From positions 1-64,000 of the forward strand of contig JABLUY010000153.1 of the NCBI GenBank assembly GCA_013306675.1: DNA of 64,000 nucleotides, read 5' to 3'. The position numbers and the translations under genes are program-made. Under the pieces are notes generated by a model. It was not told the origin of the DNA and did not search any database. It worked only from the letters and a program-made list of their open reading frames with translations. This DNA is from Thraustochytrium sp. TN22. Its lineage: Eukaryota > Sar > Bigyra > Thraustochytrida > Thraustochytriidae. Below, piece by piece: positions 37,694 through 46,585 of this stretch; the stretch's first letter is position 1, and every line of letters begins with the position of its first letter.

Positions 37694-38871
37694 ATGGCGG
37701 CGCGTGAGGGGCACACCGAGACGGGGCTGTTCGTGAAGAGCTCCGAGGGCAAGTTCGTCAAGGAGCAGTTCGCGCGGCGGGCAGTAGGACCCAAGGACGT
37801 AGACATTGAGATCAAGTACAGCGGCATCTGCGCCAGCGACCTGCACCAGGCCAAGAACCACTGGCACGACAGCGGTACGTAAAAGACGAGAGATCGACGC
37901 GCGCAAGAAGGTGGCTGACGGGCAGGTGGACGGACGGCCGCGCAGACTACTCGGAGCATGGGTTGCTGCCCGGGCACGAGATCGTGGGCGTGGTCCGCGA
38001 GGTGGGCGCAGAGGTGACCAAGTTCAAGGTGGGCGACCACGCCGGCGTGGGGTGCATGGTGGACTCGTGCCGGTCTTGCGAGTCGTGCAAGTGTGGCGAC
38101 GAGCAACTGTGCGAGGCGCCCGGGGCCATGGTGCTCACGTACAACGACAAGCACAAGTACGAAGTTGAGCACGGCACCAAGACTTACGGCGGCTACTCGA
38201 CCGGCATCGTCGTGGACGAGGCCTTCGTGCTGCGCATCCCAGAGTCGCTGGAGTTGGCCGCAGCCGCGCCGCTGCTGTGCGCCGGCATCACAGTGTATTC
38301 GCCGCTGCGGTACTATGGTCTGGAGGCCGGCATGCAGCTGGGCGTAGCGGGTCTGGGCGGCCTTGGACATTTGGCCGTCAAGTTCGGGGTTGGCATGGGC
38401 GCGACCGTGACCGTCTTCTCGCGCGGCAAGGCCAAGGAAGCGGACGCGCTCAAGCTGGGCGCATCGCATTACGTGGACTCCAAGGACGAGGAGGCGCTCA
38501 AGGCGGCGCGCAACTCGATGCACATGATTGTCGACACCATTTCGGCCGACCACGACCTGGACGCCTACTTGAAGCTCATCAAGCCCAACGGCAAGCTGCT
38601 CCTGGTGGGCGCCTCGGGCAACCCGCTTCCGGTCAACGCATTCTCTCTCTGCTTCGGTCGTCGCCAAGTCGCCGGCAGCCTCATCGGCAGTATCGCCGAG
38701 ACGCAGGACATGCTCGAGCTGTGCGCCGAGAGGCAGATCCTGCCCGAAATTGAGATGATCAATGCCGACTACATCGAGACCGCCTACGACCGCATGGAGA
38801 AGGCGGACGTGCGCTACCGCTTCGTCATGGACATTGCCACGCTCGCCGAGACCCAGGAGGAGGCGGCCTAA
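37694..38871 (+). CDS. Zinc-dependent alcohol dehydrogenase with one intron
   Basis: Paralogue of the dehydrogenase at 12576-13658. Exon 1 is 37694-37874 and exon 2 is 37946-38871. The 71-nt intron (37875-37945) starts GTACGT and ends GCAG. Splicing joins HWHDS to DYSEHGLLPGHE, exactly as the intronless paralogue reads (WGRSDYSGPGMCPGHE), so the boundary is well supported. The spliced product is 368 residues. It keeps CASDLHQ and LLPGHEIVG for the catalytic zinc, DSCRSCESCKCGDEQLC for the structural zinc, and GVAGLGGLGHLAVKFG for the cofactor. The ATG lies in AAAATGGCG. The role is the same as for the paralogue: aldehyde/alcohol interconversion with unknown physiological substrate. The C-terminus has an extra acidic Glu/Ala tail. 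Confidence 0.93.
37875..37945 (+). other. Spliceosomal intron, 71 nt
   Basis: GTACGT donor and GCAG acceptor, with GGCTGACGGG as a plausible branch site about 30 nt upstream of the acceptor. Its removal restores the protein sequence seen in the intronless paralogue. Confidence 0.9.
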
Positions 38872-38975
38872 GTAAAACCACGTAAGAACGCTTTCAGACG
38901 TCGCGAACATGATGACGTTGAGCTCGATCGTGATGTCACCACGACGCCTAAATTTAGAAGCTTAGTAGATACAGC

Positions 38976-40052
38976 TCACGCTACCACATCACCGCACTTG
39001 AAGGGGCCGCCCGGCCGTACTGTGGCATATGCGCCATCGCCGCGCGTCGCAAAGCGCTCTGTCGGAATGGAGCGGCTGTTCTTGGTGCAGTGGTGGTGTG
39101 TGACTCTGACTGTATTGCACGGGTTCGCAAGGCGATACCCCTTGGATTTGAGTTCAAACAGGAGACGGTTTTCCGCCCCGCGCCGGTTTTGGATGAAATC
39201 GATGCGGCCCAGGACCTTGGCGTCTACCGGTGGCGCAAAGATGAAGGTGTCGTGGCTCCCGCGATACTGCTCGCACTCGTCACGCTCCTCCTGCTCGAGG
39301 CCACAGGCCGAGGGGTGTCGGCTGAGCGCCAGCATGTGCCGACGGCGCTGACTCAAGCGGGCGGGGCCGGCCTGCGCCACCGGTTTGACGCACGCAACCG
39401 TGGGCCCTAGCTCCACGTCGGAGTTGCTCACGATGGCCAGCGCGCCGCGGCCGAGCACATGGTTTGCGTACCAGAAGAGGCTCGCATACCGAGGCTGGCC
39501 CGCATCGGCGCGGAGGCGCACGGGCACCACGCGCTGCTGATGGGCTTCTAGGAGGCCGGCGATGAAGGGGTCCGAGGCGTTCACGCCATCCAGCAGCACG
39601 TGCACCTTATCCAGTTCCCTGTTGGCCGCGTTGGCGGCCAGGGTGCCCTGAACCTCTGCAATACGGTCCGTGGCGTACCCGGTCGCATAGTATGAGACGA
39701 TGAGATGGCGGCCCTCACTCCACGTGACAGCCGGCGGGAGGTCGTCCTCCTCAAAGACGTCCGCGAAGGCGTACCTCCGCGGCGGGGGCTCCAGCGCGAC
39801 GGGCTGTTGCGCCTGCTCCTCGCCCGGCGGCGTCCCCTCCTGTGGCGCTTGGACCTGCTGCCGCTCCTCGCTCGCCTCCAAGGCGGCGAGGACCGCGCTG
39901 GGGGCCGCCGGCGCGGCCAGGGCCACCAGCGGGGCGGCCTCCAGGGCCACCGGGACGGCCTCGGGCGCCTCCGGCGCGAGCTCGAGCCCCGAGTACGTGA
40001 GCGCGCTCGCCCCGCACAAGAGCCCGAGCAGGAGCGCGAGGAGCTGCCTCAT
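38976..40052 (-). CDS. Secretory-pathway glycosyltransferase-like protein, copy A
   Basis: Encodes 358 residues with a clear signal peptide or short anchor (MRQLLALLLGLLCGASALT), a Pro/Ala/Glu-rich stem to about residue 100, then a GT-A-like domain. Visible features are a strand start EGRHLIVSYYATG, a possible metal site in IVSNSDVELG, GSHDTFIFAPP, NRRGAENRLLFELKSKGY, and NPCNTVRVTHHHC near the end. This arrangement (NSD, then GS.D.FIF, then N/E..LL.EL...GY...NP...... H.H) is that of a group of poorly studied nucleotide-sugar transferase-like proteins in algae and bacteria. Donor and acceptor are unknown. It lies head-to-tail with copy B, and the two share the whole domain at high similarity. 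A lumenal Golgi or ER location is inferred from the N-terminus. Confidence 0.75.
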   Translation of the reverse strand: MRQLLALLLGLLCGASALTYSGLELAPEAPEAVPVALEAAPLVALAAPAAPSAVLAALEASEERQQVQAPQEGTPPGEEQAQQPVALEPPPRRYAFADVFEEDDLPPAVTWSEGRHLIVSYYATGYATDRIAEVQGTLAANAANRELDKVHVLLDGVNASDPFIAGLLEAHQQRVVPVRLRADAGQPRYASLFWYANHVLGRGALAIVSNSDVELGPTVACVKPVAQAGPARLSQRRRHMLALSRHPSACGLEQEERDECEQYRGSHDTFIFAPPVDAKVLGRIDFIQNRRGAENRLLFELKSKGYRLANPCNTVRVTHHHCTKNSRSIPTERFATRGDGAYATVRPGGPFKCGDVVA

Positions 40053-40544
40053 GCCGCCGCCTTCCTGGTGCGCGGCACGTGACTCGCGATGCGCGCCCCA
40101 CTGCGCGTGCGACGCGCCGCGCGGCGCGACGCGGCGCGACGTCGTGGGCACGCGGAGGCGGCCGCGGGGCCGCGCGCGGCGCAGACGCGCGGCGCGGCGC
40201 AGCGCGTTGCTGGCGCGAGACCCGCGCTCGTGCTTTGCCGCCAGCGCCTCGTGCGGACCCCTGTGATCGTGCCTGACTGAGACTGACTGCGTGCGAGACA
40301 CGGAGCGGGCGTAACTACTGTGGACTCCAAGTTGACTCACATCAGGCTCGTTGCAGGCCGAGGCCGCACTGCACCCGGCCGCGACGATGTGACGGCCGAA
40401 CGATCACGAGCGATCACACGAGCGGCGGCGTGCGTTACCAGTGGTGGTTCCAGGTCCAAGGACACGTGCGAGACCAGCGTCTCCGAGTCGGCACACACGC
40501 TCGCAAAGGCTGCCGTTTCGCGAGACAGCTCGGGTCTCATCATG
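40053..40544. other. Spacer between the two glycosyltransferase-like genes
   Basis: About 490 bp carrying the promoter of copy A and the 3' end of copy B. It contains a CGCGGCGCGACG-type repeat near 40110-40140. No gene recognised. Confidence 0.5.
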
Positions 40545-41741
40545 TCAGTAGACGACAGCGCCACAGGTGAACTTGGAGATGGGGTCAACGGAGGCGTAGC
40601 GGCCGTCGCCGCGCTTGGCGAAGCGCTCCTTGGGAATGGCGCGGCTGCGCTTGGTGCAGTGGTGATGCGTGATGCGGACGAGGCCGCACGGGTTCGCGAG
40701 GCGGTAACCCTCGGAGCGCAGCTCGTGGAGAAGGCGGTTCTCCGCGCCGAGACGGTTCTGGATGAAGTCGATGCGCGCCAAGAGAGCATCGTGGAGCGGC
40801 GGCGCGAACATGAAGGTGTCGTGGCTGCCGCGGTAGCGCGCGCACTCGTCCTGCTCTCCGCTCTTGAGGCCGCAGGCCGCCGGGTGCCGGCTCAGTGCCA
40901 ACACCAGGCGGCGCGCGGTCTGGTTGTAGACGACGGCGTTGGCTGGCGTGACTGGGTTCGCGCACGCTACCGTGGGGCCGATCTCGATGTCGGAGTTGCT
41001 CACGATGGCCAGTGCGCCGCGCCCGAGCACGTGGTTCGCGTAGCCGAAGATGTTCGCATACGTGGGCTGGCCGGCGTCGGCACGCAGGCGCACCGGGAGC
41101 ACGCGCTGAGGATACGCCTCTCGCAGCCCGGCGATGAAAGGGTCGGCAGCGTCCACGCCGTCCAGCAGCACGTGCACCTTGGCGAGTTCCTCGTTGGCCG
41201 CGTTGGAGGCCAGCACGGCCTGTACCTCGGCGACGCGGTCCGCGGCATAGCCGCCCACGTAGTAGGAGACGATCAAGTGGCGGCCTTCGCTCCACAACGC
41301 AGCGCGCGGCAGGTCCTCGGCCTCGAAGGCGTGAAGAGGCGAAGAGGAGACATTCCCGGCCAGGGCGAGCTCAACCTGGGCCGCGTTGAGGGGCCGCTCC
41401 TTGGCTGTGTCGGCGAGGTCAATGACGTCCGCCTCGGAGAGATCCACGACGCTGAGTAGCTCGGGCTCCAGCCGCGCGTACACGAGCGCGGTGGCGGCGC
41501 AGAGGAGGCCGACGAGCAGAATGGCGCCGAAGGCGAGCGACCGCGCCTTCTCCATCACCCGGGGCTTGGCCGCGGCGTCGCGGCCGTGGTCGGCGGGCGC
41601 CACGCGGCGCGGCGGCGCCGCCACCGCGAGCGCGAGCAGTCCGTCGAGCAGCCCGCCCCGCGCCGCGTCCGGCTCGGCATGAGCGCGCCGCGCCGGGCTA
41701 GTGGTCTGCAGCGGCGCCGGCGCCGGCGTTTGCATTCTCAT
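40545..41741 (-). CDS. Glycosyltransferase-like type II membrane protein, copy B
   Basis: Paralogue of copy A with the same landmarks: EGRHLIVSYYVGG, IVSNSDIEIG, GSHDTFMFAPP, NRLGAENRLLHELRSEGY and NPCGLVRITHHHC. The membrane segment LAFGAILLVGLLCAATALVY is preceded in frame by about 70 residues of Ala/Arg/Pro-rich sequence if translation starts at 41741 (398 residues). The ATG at 41555 (MEKARSLAFGAILL) would give a 336-residue protein with a short tail, more like copy A. I list the longer frame but consider the shorter start at least as likely. Type II topology with a lumenal catalytic domain is inferred. Function as for copy A. Confidence 0.75.
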   Translation of the reverse strand: MRMQTPAPAPLQTTSPARRAHAEPDAARGGLLDGLLALAVAAPPRRVAPADHGRDAAAKPRVMEKARSLAFGAILLVGLLCAATALVYARLEPELLSVVDLSEADVIDLADTAKERPLNAAQVELALAGNVSSSPLHAFEAEDLPRAALWSEGRHLIVSYYVGGYAADRVAEVQAVLASNAANEELAKVHVLLDGVDAADPFIAGLREAYPQRVLPVRLRADAGQPTYANIFGYANHVLGRGALAIVSNSDIEIGPTVACANPVTPANAVVYNQTARRLVLALSRHPAACGLKSGEQDECARYRGSHDTFMFAPPLHDALLARIDFIQNRLGAENRLLHELRSEGYRLANPCGLVRITHHHCTKRSRAIPKERFAKRGDGRYASVDPISKFTCGAVVY

Positions 41742-42007
41742 CGCCTGCGCTCCAAGGGCCGGCGGCCAGAGCGCGGCCTCGGCGCGCGCGAGGAGGACCG
41801 CCCGGGCCGCAGGCGGCGGTCTGTCGTCGCGCGCGCCGAGCGAGGTCCTGCGGGTCGCGACGGTGGTTTAAGCGCAGGATGATGCGGGATGCGGGAGGTC
41901 GTTGCCGTTGAGGAGCAGAGCAACTGGAGGCAAAGCGAAGCAGAACTGGGACGCCGCCGCGCAGGCGCGCGACCGGAGACGCGGGCAGGCATCGAGCGGC
42001 GGCCGCC

Positions 42008-42869
42008 ATGGACGCGGCGGCTGCGCTGCGCGGCCGCGCGCTCGAAGCGTAGGTGGCAGGCAGGCAGGCAGGCAGGCAGGCTAGGCTGGCGAAGGTGAGG
42101 ACCTGAGCACGAGGACTGACTGACCGACCGACTGACCGAGGAGCGCTCGCTCACGCTGCGCAGCATCACGTCGGAGGCGTCGCGCATCGGCAACCTGGGG
42201 CCAGCGCTCTTCTTCCTCATTTGCGTGCTGGCTGTGAGCATCATGCTGTGCTTCTTCTCGAGGTAAGTTGGGTGGCTTCCTCGCGACGCGTGCTCGCGCG
42301 CCTTGGACGGGACGAAGTGGCTGACTCCCCGCGAACAGCTTTGTGGACAAGGATGAGCCGCGCAGGGGCATGCGGTAGGTGAACACAGCAAGAGCGCCCA
42401 TTGGCGGCAGGGCCTCGTGTGACGTGAGCTGACGCACTGACGCGCGCTCTCGTTTTCGATACTTTGCAAAGCATCGCGGCAGCAGTTCTCATCATTCTTC
42501 CAGGGCTCTTCTTCTCCATGACTACCTACGTGAGCGACACCTCACAGGTGATGGACGGCAGGGTGCGTTGATTGTCGTGTCGAATAGCATCGCATCGCGT
42601 CGCATCGCGGCGCGGCGCGCGCGCAGGCCGCCATGCATGCAGCCTGCGCCAACAGGCCTGTCGCACTCTCTGGCTAACGCTCGGAGGCGCCAATCGCATC
42701 ACAGCGCGTGGACGAATCCCACAAGCCTCGCATGATTGTGCTGTCGGTGGCCGTCCTCATGATGGTACTGGCCATCGCAAGCCTCTTCGCCGGGCCGACA
42801 GCGCCGCTGACCATGCACCGCCAGGGCCGCAACATTTACTCCCTGGCATCCAAGGGCCCAACCGCGTAG
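42008..42869 (+). CDS. Small three-span membrane protein, five exons
   Basis: Found by joining exons; no single open frame shows it. Proposed exons are 42008-42048, 42164-42262, 42339-42374, 42472-42562 and 42705-42869, total 432 nt and 143 residues. All junctions keep phase, donors are GTAGGT, GTAAGT, GTAGGT and GTGCGT, acceptors end in AG, and CTGAC-like branch sites precede several of them. The protein starts MDAAAALRGRALEA and has three hydrophobic spans: LGPALFFLICVLAVSIMLCF, MRIAAAVLIILPGLFFSM and MIVLSVAVLMMVLAIASLF. The VLIILPGLFF segment recalls the LPG motif of TMEM230/TMEM134 proteins, which act in vesicle trafficking, but the third span does not fit and I leave it unnamed. Exons 2-5 are better supported than exon 1. 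(AGGC)n lies inside intron 1. Confidence 0.65.
42055..42081. repeat. (AGGC)n tetranucleotide tract in intron 1
   Basis: About six tandem GGCA units just after the first donor site of the five-exon gene. Confidence 0.9.
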
Positions 42870-42961
42870 CGTGCGAGGCCTGACGCGCCGCGACATGCAC
42901 GCGATACGGCGTGCGCGCGCCGAAGTCGTGCCTCCGCCTCCGACCGCCGACTCACAGTCAG

Positions 42962-43897
42962 TCAGACCGCAGAGGACGGGTTGCGCGTGCTGAGGAAGTC
43001 GCTGATGCGGATCTCGCGCAGCTCCCTCCGCATGCAGAGATATTCGCCTGCGCGCGTGTAGCAAGCCCTTGGCGTCAGCTCAGTCTGTGCCCAGCGCCAA
43101 GCGCTCGCGTTGCAGGCGCTGTGCGACAACGTACCGACGACGGCGAGCACGATCATGGACGCGATGTCCAGAACCCACCACTCCCATGTTGACGGGAAGC
43201 TGCCGTACATGGTGCAAATGATAAAGTGCAGCACATGGCTCGTAAAGGCAAAGTCCAGGCACTTTTTGGCGCGCTCCACGATGAGCGAGAGGAAGCCGGC
43301 GCTGCGTAGCGAGAAGAGAGAGGGTCAGGCTTGAGCATGAGGCGGCGCGCCCGAATCGAATCGAATCGGAATCAGAATCGGAATCGGATCGAACCGAATC
43401 GAATTGAAGCAAAGCGAATTGAAGCAAAGCAAAGCGGCCGGAGCGATCAGGAAAGTCGTTTACGTACCTGATGACCGCGTTGCAGAGCGTGGACAGGATG
43501 ATCACCCAGCCTGTTGGCGCGCCGGCATCGACCGCTTGATACGCGAAGAACTGCGCTCGCTCGCTCGACATCAGACCTCGGTTCTCCAGCACAGCAAGCA
43601 ACGCGAAAGGAGCAGCGAAGAGCAAGCAACGCGAAAGGAGCAGCGAAGAGAAGAGGGCGGCGACTTACCTCATCGAGCGTGAAGGAGGTGCCAAAGACGG
43701 CGTGAAAGAACCCTAGGAAGACGCCGAGCGTAATGTACGAGAGGCACTGCGTCGCATTCCAAAGCCGCGCTCAAGCTGCGTCAGCCCACCGCGCACGGAC
43801 CACAAGCTGCGCGGCCACGGGCACCACGTACCTGCAGCGCCACGATCTGCGCGATGATGAGCTTGGGGTCCCACTCCTGCGAGCCGTAGAACGGCAT
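42962..43897 (-). CDS. SYS1: SYS1 homologue, five exons
   Basis: Golgi membrane protein that recruits the ARFRP1/Arl3-type GTPase in Golgi-endosome trafficking. Exons (transcript order) are 43832-43897, 43669-43746, 43468-43583, 43135-43301 and 42962-43047, total 513 nt and 170 residues. Donors are GTACGT or GTAAGT and all junction phases agree. The product starts MPFYGSQEWDPKLIIAQIVA, matching the WDP.LI..QIV..Q start of human SYS1. It continues through CLSYITLGVFLGFFHAVFGT, AKKCLDFAFTSHVLHF and WWVLDIASMIVLAVVGEYLC, and ends with MRRELREI, matching the family's EYLCMR.EL.EI. Four membrane spans fit the family topology. Intron 3 contains a GAATC microsatellite. Head-to-head with ATG4. Identification is strong because it depends on several conserved segments spread over the exons. 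Confidence 0.93.
43352..43436. repeat. GAATC/GAAGC microsatellite inside SYS1 intron 3
   Basis: Run of GAATC-like units with small changes (CGAATCGAATCGAATCGG then GAATTGAAGC), wholly within the intron 43302-43467. Confidence 0.9.
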
Positions 43898-44073
43898 CGT
43901 GCCGCCGAGGTCGCCCTCTTCTCCCTCCCGGCGGCCGACCCAGCCGGCGCGGCAGCGGCGCGGCGCAGCGCAGCGCCAGCGCACGACGGCAGGCGCCCGG
44001 TCCCGGCCGCTGGGCGCGCGCGCGCTGCGCTCCGCGGAGCAGCTCTGATTCCTTCCTCAGGCTCGCTGCCGCC
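43898..44073. promoter_or_regulatory. Divergent region between SYS1 and ATG4
   Basis: Short head-to-head spacer that should carry both promoters and possibly an untranslated or very short first exon of ATG4. No element is recognised. Confidence 0.35.
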
Positions 44074-46212
44074 GTGGCCCGCCGCGGCGCGCGGCCACGC
44101 CCCGCCGCCCCCGTTCTCGCGCGGACCGTTGGGGCAAAATCAACCCCTCCCCGCTCGCCGCGCGCGCCGCGCCGCAGCGCCCGAGCCCGCGCGCGCGCGG
44201 GCGGCGGCGCGCGAGGCGCGGCGCGGCGCGGGCGGCGGCGCGGCCAGCGCGCGGCAGCCCCCCGGCGCGGCGTGGCCGGCGCGGCGCGGCGCGGCGCGGC
44301 GCGGCGCGGCGGCGCGAAACCAGGACTTTTCGTGTTCTCTCGTCTCCAAGCTCAAGTCGCCGCCTCAGGCTGCGCGACGAACAAAACCCCAGCCCGAGCG
44401 AGGCGCGCGGCGGCGCGCGCGCGCGGCAGGATCTGGGCGCGCGGCGGTAGCGGCGGCGCGGCCGCCGCCGCCGCCCCGGCGCGCGTGTCGCTGGGGCAGG
44501 CGTGGGTGTTCGCGACGCTGCTGCGCGCGAAGCAGTCCGTGGAGGGGCTCGCCAGCATGCTGGGCGCGCAGCTCGGGCGCGGGCCGCGCGTGGGCGCGGG
44601 CGCGGAGCCCGTGTACCTGTTCGGGCGGCGCTTCGACGTGGCCGAGGCTGCAGAGGACGAAGACCGCGGCCGCCCTGCTGCGCCGCGGGCTGGCGCTCGA
44701 GCGCGGGCCGGCGCCGGCGCAGGGAAGGGCGCAGAACGTGCGGGTGACGCGGCGACAGCGGCGACGGCAGCAGCGCCGAGCACACGGCCGGGAGAGCTGC
44801 GGCGCTCGAGGCGCGGGGAGGAGGAGGACGGCCTGGTGGGCGGCGAGCACGAGGATGAGGACGAGGACGAGGGGTGGGAGCGCGCGGCGCCGCGCGGAGA
44901 GTGGGCGCAGTTCATGGCGGCCTTTCGCGCGGTGGTCTGGATGACGTACCGGCGCGGGTTCCGGCCCATGAAGCCGCCGTCGTCCTTTACCACAGACAGC
45001 GGGTGGGGCTGCATGCTGCGCAGCGCGCAAATGATGCTGGCCGAGACGCTGGTGCGGCACCTGGGCGCGCAGGAGTACGGGCGGCGCGCGCCGGCGTCCA
45101 ACGCGCACCGCAACCTGCTGCGCTGGTTCATCGACGCGCCCAAGTACTTTGCCTTTTACTCCATTCACCGCATGACCGAGTGCGGCCGCCAATTCGGCAA
45201 GCAGCCCGGCGAGTGGTACGGGCCCAACACCGTGGCGCTCGTGCTGCGGGAGCTCGTCAGCTCGCACAGCTGCCGCGCGCCCAGCGTGGCGGCCAACGGC
45301 GAGGCGCGCGTGCAGCCCAGCTTTTTGGACCGCGACTATCACTCCCTGCGGGCGCCGGCCTCCGGGCAGGACGTTGCGGTGTACATCTCAGACGATGGGA
45401 CCATCTACCTCGAGGAGCTGCGCAAGCTCTGCGAGGTCGCGCCGCCCCCGGCCCCGGGCGGTGCGCAGGCGGCGCCCGCCTCGGCGCCCGCAAACAGCGC
45501 CGGGGCCGGCAGCGTGCAGTCGTTGGACGACCCCATGCTCCGTCCGCGCGCCGGCCCGGCCTGGACCTCGGCGCTCTTCCTCATCGTGCCCGTGCGCCTC
45601 GGCGTCGAAAACATCCACGCCGACTACTTTTCCACCATCGTCGAGACGCTCAAGCTGCCGCACTGCGTCGGCATGATCGGCGGCCGCCCGGCGCACTCGC
45701 TGTACTTTATCGGCTCGCAGGGCCACGACCTGCTCTACCTCGACCCGCACACCGTGCAACCCGCCGCCTCTGAGCAGGAGTGCGACGACGAGTTCTTCCC
45801 CTACCAGGACGGCGTTGACACCTACCACTGTGAAACGCCGCGCGTCATCCCAGTCCACGCCGTCGACCCGTCGTTGGCCGTCGGCTTTTATGTGCGCTCC
45901 GCTGCCGACCTGGCCGACCTCGTCGCGCGCCTGGGCCAGCTCTACACCGTGGGCCGCCCCTTTGTCGCCGTGGAGGAGAGTCGCCCTACCTACGACGACC
46001 TCGACGCCGACGACGACGACGGCCTTTTACTTGGCGCCGCCGCCACACGGCCGTCTTCGCACAGGAAACAGAGCGACGCCGATGCGGACGGCACCGATGA
46101 CGGCGCCGACGCCGACGGCAATGACGACGGCTATGACGACGACGACGACGATGGCATGGCCACCGCCTCGGAGGGCTCCGCCGCCGACCCAGATGAGTTC
46201 ATCCTATTGTAA
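44074..46212 (+). CDS. ATG4: ATG4-type autophagy cysteine protease
   Basis: Cleaves ATG8 precursors and delipidates ATG8 on autophagosomes. The peptidase C54 landmarks are present: LTYRRGF-like MTYRRGFRPM, then DSGWGCMLRSAQMML with the catalytic Cys, SIHRMTECGRQFGKQPGEWYG, HCVGMIGGRPAHSLYFIGSQ and YLDPHTVQ with the catalytic Asp and His. The conserved N-terminal element (EPVYLFGRRFDV) is also in frame, about 80 residues before the core because of a low-complexity Ala/Arg/Glu insertion. A second disordered insertion (Ala/Pro-rich) precedes SALFLIVPVRLGVENI. The C-terminus is an Asp-rich tail ending EFILL, a possible ATG8-interacting (LIR-like) end. The frame is open from 44074 but begins at GTG; the first in-frame ATG (44557) falls inside the N-terminal element. 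The true start probably lies in an upstream exon. Confidence 0.92.
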   Translation: MARRGARPRPAAPVLARTVGAKSTPPRSPRAPRRSARARARAGGGARGAARRGRRRGQRAAAPRRGVAGAARRGAARRGGAKPGLFVFSRLQAQVAASGCATNKTPARARRAAARARGRIWARGGSGGAAAAAAPARVSLGQAWVFATLLRAKQSVEGLASMLGAQLGRGPRVGAGAEPVYLFGRRFDVAEAAEDEDRGRPAAPRAGARARAGAGAGKGAERAGDAATAATAAAPSTRPGELRRSRRGEEEDGLVGGEHEDEDEDEGWERAAPRGEWAQFMAAFRAVVWMTYRRGFRPMKPPSSFTTDSGWGCMLRSAQMMLAETLVRHLGAQEYGRRAPASNAHRNLLRWFIDAPKYFAFYSIHRMTECGRQFGKQPGEWYGPNTVALVLRELVSSHSCRAPSVAANGEARVQPSFLDRDYHSLRAPASGQDVAVYISDDGTIYLEELRKLCEVAPPPAPGGAQAAPASAPANSAGAGSVQSLDDPMLRPRAGPAWTSALFLIVPVRLGVENIHADYFSTIVETLKLPHCVGMIGGRPAHSLYFIGSQGHDLLYLDPHTVQPAASEQECDDEFFPYQDGVDTYHCETPRVIPVHAVDPSLAVGFYVRSAADLADLVARLGQLYTVGRPFVAVEESRPTYDDLDADDDDGLLLGAAATRPSSHRKQSDADADGTDDGADADGNDDGYDDDDDDGMATASEGSAADPDEFILL

Positions 46213-46258
46213 AGGTCAAGGGTGCAGCATCGTTGCTGGGATCCTCGCTTCTCGCCAC

Positions 46259-46585
46259 TCACCGAGGCGCTGAAAGCGTACACGCCTCTGCACCTAACGA
46301 AAAGTAGTTTTGTCTTGTGGGTGCGAATCCGCTTTTGGCGGCCTGCTCGAAACGTCCGCGGCGTGGAGGGAAATGCCGTCGGGTGTCGTTCTCTCCGTAG
46401 CTGATCTTCATGACCTGGTCGGTGCTACGCTTCAAGATGGGCCGTCTGTCGTCGCCGGCGAGGGGCTCCAGCACCTGGACGAGGCGACGGTACTGCGCGC
46501 TGGTGACGGAAGTCTTGCAGGCGTTGTCGATGATGCCGAGGCGGCCGCTCACAACGTGGACGGACCACTCGTGCGGAAGTCATCG
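46259..46585 (-). pseudogene. Possible orphan exon or gene fragment
   Basis: One minus-strand frame reads SGRLGIIDNACKTSVTSAQY, then RRLVQVLEPLAGDDRRPILK and STDQVMKISYGENDTRRHFP, with mostly G or C in third codon positions, as in the true genes here. It has no ATG of its own and is closed upstream by a stop. It could be an internal exon or a leftover of a lost gene. I do not recognise the family. Confidence 0.3.

Noticed and set aside
40320-41459. 379-codon plus-strand frame
   Set aside because: Antisense of the glycosyltransferase-like copy B.
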